From: CALBTQ01 sp036725605 | GTDB lineage: Bacteria; Lernaellota; Lernaellaia; Lernaellales; Lernaellaceae | Assembly: GCA_036725605.1 (NCBI GenBank) | Contig: DAIMDW010000002.1 | Span: forward strand, 124,001-188,000 | Reading direction: 5' to 3' | DNA length: 64,000 bases | Shown here: piece by piece, positions 28,796 through 37,581 of the stretch | How positions within the stretch are numbered: position 1 is the first letter of the stretch | Layout: each line of letters starts with the position of its first letter | The notes under the pieces: generated by a model | What the model was told of the DNA's origin: nothing | Seen by the model: the letters and a program-made list of their open reading frames with translations, nothing else | Databases searched by the model: none | Program-made: the position numbers and the translations under genes

Positions 28796-29965
28796 ATGCA
28801 GGTACTGATCGTTGACGACGAATTGAACGTGCGGCAGACATTTTATGAAATCATCAAAACGGCCGGTTACCATCCGCTGATCGCGAAAGACGGCATCGAA
28901 GCGCTGGAAATCCTGATGCGTGAAAAGAAGATCGCCGTGATCGTGTCGGACATGAAAATGCCGAAGATGACCGGCCTTGAACTGCTGATCAACGTCAAGA
29001 CGATGAACCCGCAGATTGTTCGGATCATGCTGACGGCTTACGCCGAGTTGGAGATGGCGATTAATGCGGTCAACGAAGGGAGCATCTTCCGTTTTCTGAC
29101 CAAGCCGATTTCCAAAAACAATTTGATCAAGGCGATCAACGCCGGTGTGGAACAATATCGGTTGATCATGGCCGAAAAGGAACTGATCGAAAAAACACTG
29201 CAAGGCAGCATCAAAACCCTCACCGACATTCTCAGTCTGAACGATCCGCGCGTTTTCGAACACGGCTCCGACGTGCGGGAATTGTCGCGCCGCCTGGCGA
29301 CCTCACTCGGGATGAAAAAAACCTGGCAAATCGAATTGGCCGCGTTACTGTACCAAATCGGCGTGACGACTTTACCGACGGACCTGAAAGTAAAAATCCA
29401 AAACGACGAAGAGCTGTCCGCTCAGGAAAAACAGATGTTGCGCAATGTGCCGCAAATCAGCGCCCGTCTTCTTTCGCACATTCCCCGCCTGGAATCCGTC
29501 GCGGAAATCATCCGCTTTGCGGGCAAATCGTATGACGGATCGGGGCCGCCCAACGTTCCCCTCGCCAGCGAACAGATCCCGCTGGGCTCGCGCATCCTCC
29601 ACATCCTGAACGATCTGATCGCTCTGGAGAAAAAGGGAAATCCATTTGAAGCGGCCCTGGGAATCATGGAGAAGCGAGAGGGCCGATACGACGAAAAACT
29701 GCTCTACACCATCCGCCAATACCGGCTTTCGCTCGCCTCTTGCTCGCGCGTCTATCGTTCGCAAGGACAGCCGGTTAGCTTTTCGGAATTGCAGGTCGGC
29801 GATTTGCTTTTGTCGGAAGTGGCCACCGTAAGCGGACAACTGTTGTTGGGGCCCGGCAGCGTGATCACCCAATCGCTTCTGGAAAAATTGCGCAACTATG
29901 CCGACCTCGGCGGCTTGCGCGAACCGATCAAAATCAAACGGCCGGAACAAACCACGGAAGAATAA
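28796..29965 (+). CDS. Response regulator with degenerate, probably inactive HD-GYP-like domain
   Basis: The protein has 389 aa. The receiver has D52 (VIVSDMKMPKMTG) and the C-terminal region aligns by pattern with HD-GYP domains. The HD pair is replaced (LLYQIGVTTLPTDLK in place of IHDIGKI.IP), and the HHE...GSGYP block reads AGKSYDGSGPP, so the metal ligands are missing. About 70 extra C-terminal residues follow. It is probably a non-catalytic c-di-GMP-binding or protein-interaction subunit. It is the last gene of the signalling operon, 45 bp after the previous one. Confidence 0.85.
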   Translation: MQVLIVDDELNVRQTFYEIIKTAGYHPLIAKDGIEALEILMREKKIAVIVSDMKMPKMTGLELLINVKTMNPQIVRIMLTAYAELEMAINAVNEGSIFRFLTKPISKNNLIKAINAGVEQYRLIMAEKELIEKTLQGSIKTLTDILSLNDPRVFEHGSDVRELSRRLATSLGMKKTWQIELAALLYQIGVTTLPTDLKVKIQNDEELSAQEKQMLRNVPQISARLLSHIPRLESVAEIIRFAGKSYDGSGPPNVPLASEQIPLGSRILHILNDLIALEKKGNPFEAALGIMEKREGRYDEKLLYTIRQYRLSLASCSRVYRSQGQPVSFSELQVGDLLLSEVATVSGQLLLGPGSVITQSLLEKLRNYADLGGLREPIKIKRPEQTTEE

Positions 29966-29994
29966 GCGACGACCCAACGCATCTTCGGTCGCTT
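29964..29994. terminator. Candidate terminator after the signalling operon
   Basis: A 7-bp inverted repeat, AAGCGAC / GTCGCTT, has a 17-nt loop and lies between the convergent ends of the signalling operon and the FGGY kinase gene. There is no strong T-run. Confidence 0.35.
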
Positions 29995-30027
29995 CAGAAA
30001 GCGTCTTTCGCCATCGACGTTATCCGA

Positions 30028-31662
30028 CTAATTGCCGCGATGGAAAGTGACGATGCGGCGGCTGATCTTTTTCGTCGCGTGATACAACGCGGTGAACTCA
30101 CGGAAATGAGCGTCGTAGACTTTCGCCGTTTGCGGTCGCGGCCGATACGTCGCGGCCACCTCGACGCGCCGCGGGATGTCCGCGATGCGAATCTTGCCCA
30201 ACGCCGCCGCCGCGATGAACGCCGAACCGCGCACGTTGGCCTCGATCGGGTTTTTCACCTGGCGGATCGGCCGCTGCAGCACGTCGGCGAAGATCTGGCA
30301 CCACACATTCGAATTGGCCCCGCCGCCGACCGCGGTGATCGCCTCGGTTTTACGGCCCAGGAAGCGCTCGACCGGGCGCAGAATCCACCGCGTATTGAGC
30401 GCGATTCCCTCGTACAACGCGCGCACCACATCGGCGCGCGTATGTTCCAGCGACAGATGATGCAGACCGGCGCGGATCGTCTGATCCTCGATCGGCGCGC
30501 GTTCGCCGTAAATCCACGGGGTGTAAATCAGGCCGTTGGCGCCCGGCGGCGCGGTTTCGACCAGGCGATCCAACCGCGCGAAAACGTCGTCCGGCGGCGG
30601 CCCGCTTTGCAGCGCGTCATCCGGGTACAGCAACTTGTTGACCGCGAAGTTCAGATTGCCGCAGGCGGTCGCCTGCAAGGCGGTCATCAGGTAGCGGCCG
30701 GGAACCGCGCAGGGCAGCGAGGCGATCGCCGACAGCACGTCGGTCTTTTTATAAGGCACGTGCGCGCCGAGCCAACTGGAGGTGCCCAGGTACAGATGGA
30801 CGTCGCCGTCGGCCACCGCGCCCGATCCCACCGCGGCCGCCGTGGTGTCGATCGACCCGGCGATCACCGGAGTCGTCGGCAGAAGTTTCAAGGTCTTCGC
30901 CGCCTCGGGAAGAAGATTTCCCAACACCGTGGTGCACGGCGCCGGCGCGGGAATTTTTCGCTCGGGGATGCCGATCATCCGGCATAGACCGGCGTCGATG
31001 GCGATGCGCGCCGGGTCGCGGTTGTCGGTGATCCACGAGGTCATCAGCGAATCGACCGTGGAAACCAGGCGGCCGGTGAGCTTGAAATTCAGGTAATCCA
31101 ATACGTTCAAAAACTTGTCGGTGCGCCGGTAGATGTCGGACCAGCGGTACTTGATGAACAGCATGTGCCCGACCGGGTCCTTGCCGGTGAGCGACGGCGC
31201 GCCGCCGGTCAGGCGAATGAAGCGGGCGATCTTGTGTGGCGCGAAGCCGGCCACGTTGACGCGACCGCCCAGGCGTTTTTGCACGTAGGGCGCGCCGCGG
31301 GTGTCCATCCACAAAATCGCGTTGGACAACGGCTGCCCCTGCGCGTCGACCGGCAGCGTGCCTTCGCCCTGCGTGTTGGCGCACACGGCGATGACCTGCT
31401 CCGGTTTCACCTCGCGTCGTTTCATCAGCGCGCCGCAGGACGCGGTCAGCGCGTTCCACCACGCGGCCGGATCCTGTTCGGCGCCGCCGCCGGCCGGCAG
31501 GAACGTTTCCACCGGGCTGAATTCCCACGCGCGCACGTTGCCGAACAGATCAACCAACGCCGCTTTGCAGCCGCTCGTACCCAGGTCGATCGCCAGCACC
31601 AGCTCGGGCGCCGGTTCAGTCGTTTTCGCTTTGGCGCGGGCGGTTTTCGCGGAAGCGCTCAT
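30028..31662 (-). CDS. FGGY-family carbohydrate kinase
   Basis: The protein has 544 aa from ATG 31662; the upstream TTG 31686 is inside the previous gene. The N-terminal phosphate-1 motif is LAIDLGTSGCKAALVD, the sugar-binding region includes GGGAEQDPAAWWNAL, and the adenosine motif is AVGGGANSNVWCQIFADVL. The family phosphorylates xylulose, ribulose, fuculose, glycerol and similar substrates; the substrate cannot be decided here. It is the last gene of an operon with a class II aldolase and a PLP aminotransferase, so its product is probably the phosphorylated ketose or polyol cleaved by the aldolase. Confidence 0.88.
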   Translation of the reverse strand: MSASAKTARAKAKTTEPAPELVLAIDLGTSGCKAALVDLFGNVRAWEFSPVETFLPAGGGAEQDPAAWWNALTASCGALMKRREVKPEQVIAVCANTQGEGTLPVDAQGQPLSNAILWMDTRGAPYVQKRLGGRVNVAGFAPHKIARFIRLTGGAPSLTGKDPVGHMLFIKYRWSDIYRRTDKFLNVLDYLNFKLTGRLVSTVDSLMTSWITDNRDPARIAIDAGLCRMIGIPERKIPAPAPCTTVLGNLLPEAAKTLKLLPTTPVIAGSIDTTAAAVGSGAVADGDVHLYLGTSSWLGAHVPYKKTDVLSAIASLPCAVPGRYLMTALQATACGNLNFAVNKLLYPDDALQSGPPPDDVFARLDRLVETAPPGANGLIYTPWIYGERAPIEDQTIRAGLHHLSLEHTRADVVRALYEGIALNTRWILRPVERFLGRKTEAITAVGGGANSNVWCQIFADVLQRPIRQVKNPIEANVRGSAFIAAAALGKIRIADIPRRVEVAATYRPRPQTAKVYDAHFREFTALYHATKKISRRIVTFHRGN

Positions 31663-31672
31663 TCGTTTCTTT

Positions 31673-32338
31673 CTACCGGTTTTCAACGGTTTGTTTCGAA
31701 TATTTTCGCAAATAATATTGGTGCATCACGTGCGCCTCGAAAATGTTGATGCTTTTCGCTCCGCCCAGGAACTCGCCCTCGATGAAGGCCTTGCACGTTT
31801 TTTCCAGCACCAGGCAGGCGGCGAAAGCGTCGTCGAGCGTCGCGCCGACGCACACCGCGCCGTGGTTGGCCATCAGCGCCGCGTTGCGTCCCTTGAGCGC
31901 CTTGATGGTTTTTTCCACAACCTTTTTGGTCGACGGCAGCGCGTAATCGGCCACGCGCACGGTCGGGCCGAGGAGCTGCACCTGATCATCGAGAATCGGC
32001 GGGATCTCGCGCCGCGCCGCCGCCACCACCGAGGCGTTGGTCTGATGGGTATGAATCACCCCGCCCACGTCCGGCCGCGTGCGGTAAATCTCCGCGTGCA
32101 ATTTGTATTCGGACGAGGGTTTGATACTCCCCTCGTGTTTGCCGGTTTTGAGATCCACGACGACCATCTCTTCCGGCGTGAGTTCCTCGTAGCTGCGCCC
32201 GCTCGGGGTGATGACGAAGCGGCGCTCGTCCAGCCGGCAACTGACGTTGCCCCACGTGCGCGCGACCAGTCCTTCGCGCAGCAGCCGCAGGCCGCCGTCG
32301 CGCACCGATTGCCGCGCTTCTTTTTCGGCAAGAGCCAT
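31673..32338 (-). CDS. Class II aldolase/adducin family protein (fuculose/rhamnulose-phosphate aldolase-like)
   Basis: The protein has 221 aa. Zn-ligand and catalytic positions match the family: E77 in KPSSEYKLHAEIY, H96 and H98 in VIHTHQ, and a third His in LMANHGAVCVG. The substrate phosphate site includes TPSG. It cleaves sugar 1-phosphates to dihydroxyacetone phosphate and an aldehyde, or acts as an epimerase or decarboxylase in related subfamilies. It lies 11 bp after the aminotransferase gene and 10 bp before the kinase gene, so the three are cotranscribed. Confidence 0.88.
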   Translation of the reverse strand: MALAEKEARQSVRDGGLRLLREGLVARTWGNVSCRLDERRFVITPSGRSYEELTPEEMVVVDLKTGKHEGSIKPSSEYKLHAEIYRTRPDVGGVIHTHQTNASVVAAARREIPPILDDQVQLLGPTVRVADYALPSTKKVVEKTIKALKGRNAALMANHGAVCVGATLDDAFAACLVLEKTCKAFIEGEFLGGAKSINIFEAHVMHQYYLRKYSKQTVENR

Positions 32339-32349
32339 GATCGTTTCCT

Positions 32350-33825
32350 TTACGCTTCCACGTTTTTGAAAACGCGCTCGAAGCGGACCAGCGCGTCGTC
32401 GATGATTTCGTCGGTGCAGGCGGCGCTGGTGTACATCCGGCTCCCGGCCAGCGTCACCATGCCCTCGGCCATGTACGCCGCGCCCATCTCCTGCATCACC
32501 TGCGTTCGGGTGCTGACCTCTTTAAACAGCTTGTGAATCTTACTCAATTTCACGCTCAAGAGCATCACCCCGGTCGTTTCCAGATGGCAGATCGATCCCT
32601 GATTATACGCAACGTACGGCAGATTGTATTTGCGAATCAACGCCTGCAAACCCTGCGTCAAACGGTCGCCCGCGCGCCCGGCCACCGCCGGCGCGTTGGT
32701 GCGTTCCATTTCCATCAGCGTGAAATAGCCCGCCGCGCAACTGAGCGGATTGGCCGCCAGCGTGCCGCCAACGTGCACCTTCTTTTTGATCGCCTTGCCG
32801 CCGATGCCCCCGGCCAGCAACGCCATCAGATCGCGCCGCCCGCCCAATCCGCCGGCCGACGGGTAACCGCCGGTGACGGCTTTGCCGAAAACGGTCAGGT
32901 CCGGCTTTACATCGAAGTACCCCTGCGCGCCGCTCATGCCCAGGCGAAAACCGGTGACGACCTCGTCGAACACCAGCAACGCGCCGTATTGATCGCACAA
33001 CTCGCGCACCTGGGCGTTGTAATCTTTATCGACCGGCCGCGTGCCGCTTTCCGGCCCGACCGGCTCGACCAACACCGCCGCGGTTCCGCCGTTCAGTTGG
33101 TTGAGCTGCAACCGCCGTTTCAGCGCCGGGATATCGTTGGGGAACACCTCGTGTGTACGCTGGAAGATATACCAGGGGATGCCGTGCGAGTTGAGGCTGC
33201 GGGTTCCCGGAATGCGCAAACCGTAAGAAAGCTGGTCGCTCCACCCGTGATAGGCGCCGCCGAGTTTGACGATATGCTTTTTGCCGGTCGCCACGCGCGC
33301 CAGGCGGATCGCCGCCATGCAGCTTTCGGTGCCGCTGCCCAGCATCCGGAACATCTCGACACTGGGATAGCGGTCGGCGATGAACTTCGCCAGTTTCAAT
33401 TCGTACTCGTGGAACAGCCCGGTGACCGGACCCGTCTTGCGCAGCAGTTGCTCGACCTGCTTGCGGACCGCCGGCGGGTTGCTGCCTAGAATGGTCGGAC
33501 CACCGCCCTGCAGAAAATCGATGTAGCGGTTGCCGTCCAGGTCCCACAGATAGGCCCCTTCGGCCTTGGTGAACACCAGCGGAAACGGGTAACTGAACGC
33601 CAGATTGTGCTGCACGCCGCCGGGGATATACTCCTGCGCCTCGGTAATCATTGCCTTTGATTTGAAGCAGTGAGTCTCGTAGTGTTCCAGGTATGCGTTC
33701 AGCGCCTTTTTTTTCAGCCTGCGCACCGGCCGGCTGATCAGGCGGTCGATTTGCCGATAGACCTGTGCTGTGTCATGGTAGGTGGAAATTGCAAAGTCGG
33801 TGTGCGGTACGGATTGCGTAGCCAT
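32350..33825 (-). CDS. Class III PLP-dependent aminotransferase/aminomutase-like protein
   Basis: The protein has 491 aa. Fold-type I motifs are FLQGGGPTILGSNPP, GSGTESCMAAIRLAR, GGAYHGWSDQ, LLVFDEVVTGFRLG and the PLP Lys K315 in TVFGKAVTGGYP. It resembles glutamate-1-semialdehyde aminomutase and related class III transaminases but has about 50 extra N-terminal residues. It is the promoter-proximal gene of the kinase-aldolase operon (AAGGAG before ATG) and diverges from tetR. An aminotransferase here, where sugar pathways usually have an isomerase, suggests an amino-sugar or amino-alcohol substrate. That is inference. Confidence 0.87.
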   Translation of the reverse strand: MATQSVPHTDFAISTYHDTAQVYRQIDRLISRPVRRLKKKALNAYLEHYETHCFKSKAMITEAQEYIPGGVQHNLAFSYPFPLVFTKAEGAYLWDLDGNRYIDFLQGGGPTILGSNPPAVRKQVEQLLRKTGPVTGLFHEYELKLAKFIADRYPSVEMFRMLGSGTESCMAAIRLARVATGKKHIVKLGGAYHGWSDQLSYGLRIPGTRSLNSHGIPWYIFQRTHEVFPNDIPALKRRLQLNQLNGGTAAVLVEPVGPESGTRPVDKDYNAQVRELCDQYGALLVFDEVVTGFRLGMSGAQGYFDVKPDLTVFGKAVTGGYPSAGGLGGRRDLMALLAGGIGGKAIKKKVHVGGTLAANPLSCAAGYFTLMEMERTNAPAVAGRAGDRLTQGLQALIRKYNLPYVAYNQGSICHLETTGVMLLSVKLSKIHKLFKEVSTRTQVMQEMGAAYMAEGMVTLAGSRMYTSAACTDEIIDDALVRFERVFKNVEA

Positions 33826-33858
33826 GGGCCGGTTTCTCCTTTTTTTTTCACGGTCGGG

Positions 33859-33885
33859 GTTGTCAATCGATCGAACACTGTATAA
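33859..33885 (+). promoter_or_regulatory. Sigma70-type promoter for the TetR gene
   Basis: TTGTCA (33859-33864) and a perfect TATAAT (33880-33885) with a 15-bp spacer, just upstream of the TetR start at 33913. The spacer is slightly short. Confidence 0.5.
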
Positions 33886-33900
33886 TTATTAAACATTGTT
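33872..33900. promoter_or_regulatory. Palindromic TetR operator candidate
   Basis: The half-sites GAACACTGT (33872-33880) and ACATTGTTC (33892-33900) are inverted repeats matching at 8 of 9 positions with an 11-bp centre. They span the -10 box in the divergent region between the aminotransferase operon and the TetR gene. This placement fits autorepression and control of the operon. Confidence 0.6.
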
Positions 33901-33912
33901 CAGAGGAAAATT

Positions 33913-34617
33913 ATGACTCAGGATTCCAGCACAAGTCAACCGACGATATCCGGAATTCGCCGCGAGCGAGAACGTGCCGAAATGACCGAGCGCATTATGA
34001 ATGTCGCCCGCGATATGTTCGTCCGCGACGGCTTCGAGGCGGTAACCCTGCGCAAGCTCGCCAAGGCCATCGAATATTCCCCCGGCACCATCTACCAATA
34101 TTTCAAAGACAAAAAGTCGCTGGTATTGGAGATCATCCGCCGCGATTCAGAGGATTTGCGACGGCACTTGCTCGAGTGCTCGCAATTAACCGACCCGGTG
34201 GAGCGCCTGATCGAAATGGCGCGACGTTATGCGAATTGGGGAATCAGGCATCCGAACCACTACCGTCTGATGCTGGCGCCGCCGCCGGCCTGGGCCGAAC
34301 AGGACATCGAACTGCGCGCCCACGAGCGACCGCCGCTCGAGCAGGAGGCGTTGTTTCTGCTGCGTCTCATCGTCGCGGAGGGCATCCAAAACGGACTTTT
34401 CAAAGAAAAGCATACCGATCCCGGGCTGGTCGCCTCCACCTTGTGGGCCGGTATCCATGGCGCGATCATGTTGGAAATTTCGATGACGCCCAAAGATCGT
34501 GAATTGCTCGGCGTCGAAAACCGTTCGTTCGAACAGCGCTTCGACAAGATGATCGAGGTGTTTCTCGATGCGTTTTACCGGAACGCCCCCTCGTTGGACG
34601 AGTACCGCACTCCCTGA
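33913..34617 (+). CDS. TetR/AcrR family transcriptional regulator
   Basis: The protein has 234 aa. The N-terminal helix-turn-helix (~residues 22-70) has RIMNVARDMFVRDGFEAVTLRKLAKAIEYSPGTIYQYFKDK in register with the family. The C-terminal ligand domain is of the type with RYANWGIRHPNHYRLM. It probably binds the palindrome at 33872-33900 and controls both itself and the divergent aminotransferase-aldolase-kinase operon. The ligand is unknown. Confidence 0.92.
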   Translation: MTQDSSTSQPTISGIRRERERAEMTERIMNVARDMFVRDGFEAVTLRKLAKAIEYSPGTIYQYFKDKKSLVLEIIRRDSEDLRRHLLECSQLTDPVERLIEMARRYANWGIRHPNHYRLMLAPPPAWAEQDIELRAHERPPLEQEALFLLRLIVAEGIQNGLFKEKHTDPGLVASTLWAGIHGAIMLEISMTPKDRELLGVENRSFEQRFDKMIEVFLDAFYRNAPSLDEYRTP

Positions 34618-35164
34618 TAAAAATGGCCCATCCATGATCAGCAAAGGGCCGGCATGTTTGACCTGACTTATTTTTCTTTCGTGGATCCGCCTTTCCGACT
34701 GGCGGGCGGGATCGTAAAAAATTAGCTGCTACCCCGAAACAAGCGCACGCTGTCGGCGAACTGAACCGTTGTTACTAATCGCAAAAACCCCAACTCGCAA
34801 TTTTTTCAAAAGATAACGACGGAAGCAGAGGAGAATTTCCTCGCTTGGATTATTGCCTAAATAATCATTGATTCTCTTATGTTAGATCATATTCGAACAG
34901 TCGCCGAACACCGCAAGCAGACCTCTTCATCGGGATAGAAGTTTATGATCAAGGGGCGCCGGATTTCGGTCAATCCTCGTGGATTTGCAAAAGGTCTATC
35001 GTATTGCTAATGTGAACATGCCAAACACGCCAAGGTTTGGAGAGTATAATCCGATTGAGCAGATCGACTTCAGCCTCTCCATTGGATTGCTACTGCGAGT
35101 TGGGATGACAATAGATAAAGCGCATTCCACAAATGTCGAGCCGGCAGACCGACAAAGGAAACAA
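34618..35164. other. Intergenic region, no gene supported
   Basis: A short hairpin (CCGCC 34687-34691 / GGCGG 34701-34705, followed by A-rich sequence) may end the tetR transcript. The rest is AT-rich. An in-frame upstream extension of the radical SAM gene (from 34979) has no family similarity and no ribosome-binding site. Confidence 0.4.
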
Positions 35165-36112
35165 ATGAGCGAAGAACGATCCAGCATCATTTTCGGCCCG
35201 GTGCCGTCGCGCCGGTTGGGCATGTCTCTGGGCGTGGACATCGTGCCGATGAAGGTCTGCTCCTACGATTGCGTCTATTGCGAAGTCGGCAAAACAACCA
35301 ACCGCACCATCGAGCGGTTGGAATACGTGAAAGAGGAAGCCGTCGTTCGCGCCCTGGAGGAATATTTCGCCGAACGACATGAGGGGCGGCTCGACTACGT
35401 GACCTTCTCCGGTTCGGGCGAGCCGACGCTCAACAGCAAAATCGGCGCGCTGATTCGCCGCTTGAAACAACTGACCGATACGCCGGTCGCCGTGCTCACC
35501 AACGGTTCCCTACTTTACCGGCAGGACGTGCAAGACGATCTGCTTGGCGCGGATCTGGTGATTCCCTCGCTCGACGCCGTCGACCAGCAGACGTTTTTGC
35601 GGGTCAATCAGCCGGACGCCTCGCTGCAAGTTACGAAAGTCCTCTGGGGTATCCAACAATTCCGTCACCGGTTTGCCGGCGAGATGTGGCTGGAAATTTT
35701 GCTGGTCAAAGGCGTCAACGATCATCCGCCGCACATAAAGGCGCTGACGGAAGCCGCGCTTTGGATCAACCCGACGAAAATCCAACTGACGACCGTCGTG
35801 CGCCCGTCCGGGCACGGCTTCGCCCCGGCGTTGTCCGACGAAGAGTTGCAGAACATCGCCGGCCAATTCAAGGGACAGGTCGAAGTCATCGGTCGCTTCA
35901 ACCGGCGCGATAATCCGGCGTACGGCGAAAACAAATGCGAGCGGATCGAAGCCATGCTCAGGATTCGACCGATGACCTTGGACGACATCGCCGCAACGAC
36001 CGGAATGCATCGCAACGAGGTTTTAAAATATCTCGATCAATTGCGAATCGACCATGTCGTGAAAAACGAATCGTTTGACGGCAACACGTTTTATACGATC
36101 GACAGAAACTAA
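35165..36112 (+). CDS. Radical SAM protein (COG0731-like), with C-terminal winged-helix-like region
   Basis: The protein has 315 aa from ATG 35165 (AAAGGA 6 nt upstream). The [4Fe-4S] motif is C32-x3-C36-x2-C39 in VCSYDCVYCEVG, and the N-terminal FGPVPSRRLGMSLGVD is diagnostic of this group. SAM-binding elements are FSGSGEPTLN and LEILLVKGVND. The last ~65 residues (RPMTLDDIAATTGMHRNEVL) look like a helix-turn-helix. The family is related to wyosine-synthesis TYW1 but its bacterial members are uncharacterised. Monocistronic. Confidence 0.85.
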   Translation: MSEERSSIIFGPVPSRRLGMSLGVDIVPMKVCSYDCVYCEVGKTTNRTIERLEYVKEEAVVRALEEYFAERHEGRLDYVTFSGSGEPTLNSKIGALIRRLKQLTDTPVAVLTNGSLLYRQDVQDDLLGADLVIPSLDAVDQQTFLRVNQPDASLQVTKVLWGIQQFRHRFAGEMWLEILLVKGVNDHPPHIKALTEAALWINPTKIQLTTVVRPSGHGFAPALSDEELQNIAGQFKGQVEVIGRFNRRDNPAYGENKCERIEAMLRIRPMTLDDIAATTGMHRNEVLKYLDQLRIDHVVKNESFDGNTFYTIDRN

Positions 36113-36154
36113 CAGAGCGAAGCGGAGGGCTTTTTTATCGATCGGACAATTCAT

Positions 36155-36169
36155 TGTCGATAATCGACA
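36155..36169. promoter_or_regulatory. Perfect small palindrome upstream of the flavoprotein gene
   Basis: TGTCGA-TAA-TCGACA, a perfect 6-bp inverted repeat 47 bp before the start at 36216. It could be an operator; no binding protein can be assigned. Confidence 0.3.
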
Positions 36170-36215
36170 GTAAAACGAATACGCAACCTCAAATTAACCG
36201 AAGGAGAGATGCCAA

Positions 36216-37568
36216 ATGGAAAAAAAGAAATTCGATATCGTGGTGATCGGAGGCAGCGCGGCCGGCCTGACCGCGGCCATCACCGCTCATCGTCATCACC
36301 CGGAGAAAAAGGTTGCCTTGATCCGTAAGGAAGAGAAAGTTCTGATTCCATGCGGTATCCCTTACATCTTCGGCACGGTCGGGACTCCCGACAAGAACTT
36401 GATCCCGGACGGTATTCTCGCCAACAACGACATCGAGCTGGTCCTTGAGGAAACAACCGGTTTCGACGTCGATCGCCGAACCGTTCATCTCGCAAGCGGA
36501 AACGAAATCGAGTACGACCGTCTGATCGTCGCCACCGGTTCCTTGCCGGCCATGCCGCCCATTCCCGGTTTCGAGAAACAGAACATCTGGGCCGTCCAAA
36601 AAGACATCCCCATGCTGCAGGACCTGCTGGCGAAGTTGAAAGACGTGAAGGACCTGATCATCATCGGCGGCGGTTTCATCGGGGTGGAATTCGCCGACGA
36701 ATGCAAAAAGCTGGGCGTGGCTAACGTGACCATCGTGGAATTGCTGCCCCACTGCCTGATGCTTTCCTTCGACGAGGATTTTGCCGTCGCGGCCGAAGAG
36801 GTGCTGACCAAACGCGGCATCAACCTGCGCACCGGCGTCAAGGTCGAAGCCTTCGTCGGCGGCGACGCGGTGGAGAAAGTCAAACTGAGCACCGGCGAGG
36901 AACTCAACGCCGACGCCGTCATTATGGGTATCGGCGCGGTCGCCAACATCAAGATCGCCAAGGAATCGGGATTGAAGCTCGGGGCCACCGGCGCGATCGA
37001 AGTCAATCGCTACATGACAACCTCCAATCCGAACGTGTTTGCCTGTGGCGATTGCGCCGAGAAAATCACCTTCTTCGGCGGCCGCCCCTCGCCGCTCAAA
37101 CTGGCGTCCATCGCGACGTCCGAAGCCCGCATCGCCGGCGCCAACCTGTTCGGCATTCGCCGTGAAAACATCGGCACGATCGGCGTGTGGTCGACCCGGG
37201 TCGGCGATTTCGCGCTGGCCTGCGCCGGCCTGACGAAAGAGATGGCGCTCAAGGCCGGCTACGACATCGTGATCGGCGCGGCGGAAGGGCCCAACCGGCA
37301 CCCCGGCGGCATGCCCGGCGCACAGCCAATCAAAGTCAAACTCATTTTCGAACGACGCACCGGCATTTTGCTGGGCGGGCAATTGATGGGCGGCGAAGCC
37401 TGCGGCGAAATCGTGAACATCATCAGCGCCTGCATCCAGAAGCGCATGACCTTCGACGATATCGCCACCTTCCAGATCGGCACCCATCCGGCGCTGACCG
37501 CCTCGCCGATCGCCTATCAACTGGTCAATGCGGCCGAAAGCGCGCAAATGCAAACGAGCAATCGATAA
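36216..37568 (+). CDS. FAD-dependent pyridine nucleotide-disulfide oxidoreductase (CoA-disulfide reductase/NADH oxidase-like)
   Basis: The protein has 450 aa. The FAD Rossmann motif is VVIGGSAAGLTAAI. The single redox Cys C46 in IPCGIPYIFG is the CoADR/Nox/persulfide-reductase type of active site, not the CxxxxC of glutathione reductases. The NAD motif is IIGGGFIGVEFADE, the second FAD motif is NVFACGDCAE, and a dimerisation domain forms the C terminus. It probably reduces CoA-disulfide, persulfide or O2 with NAD(P)H. A receiver-domain gene follows immediately, which suggests regulated expression or a shared stress role. Confidence 0.88.
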   Translation: MEKKKFDIVVIGGSAAGLTAAITAHRHHPEKKVALIRKEEKVLIPCGIPYIFGTVGTPDKNLIPDGILANNDIELVLEETTGFDVDRRTVHLASGNEIEYDRLIVATGSLPAMPPIPGFEKQNIWAVQKDIPMLQDLLAKLKDVKDLIIIGGGFIGVEFADECKKLGVANVTIVELLPHCLMLSFDEDFAVAAEEVLTKRGINLRTGVKVEAFVGGDAVEKVKLSTGEELNADAVIMGIGAVANIKIAKESGLKLGATGAIEVNRYMTTSNPNVFACGDCAEKITFFGGRPSPLKLASIATSEARIAGANLFGIRRENIGTIGVWSTRVGDFALACAGLTKEMALKAGYDIVIGAAEGPNRHPGGMPGAQPIKVKLIFERRTGILLGGQLMGGEACGEIVNIISACIQKRMTFDDIATFQIGTHPALTASPIAYQLVNAAESAQMQTSNR

Positions 37569-37581
37569 GGGGGCGGAGAAT

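Noticed and set aside
30040..30987. Plus-strand 315-codon frame opposite the FGGY kinase
   Set aside because: GC-rich antisense shadow of a well-supported kinase gene.
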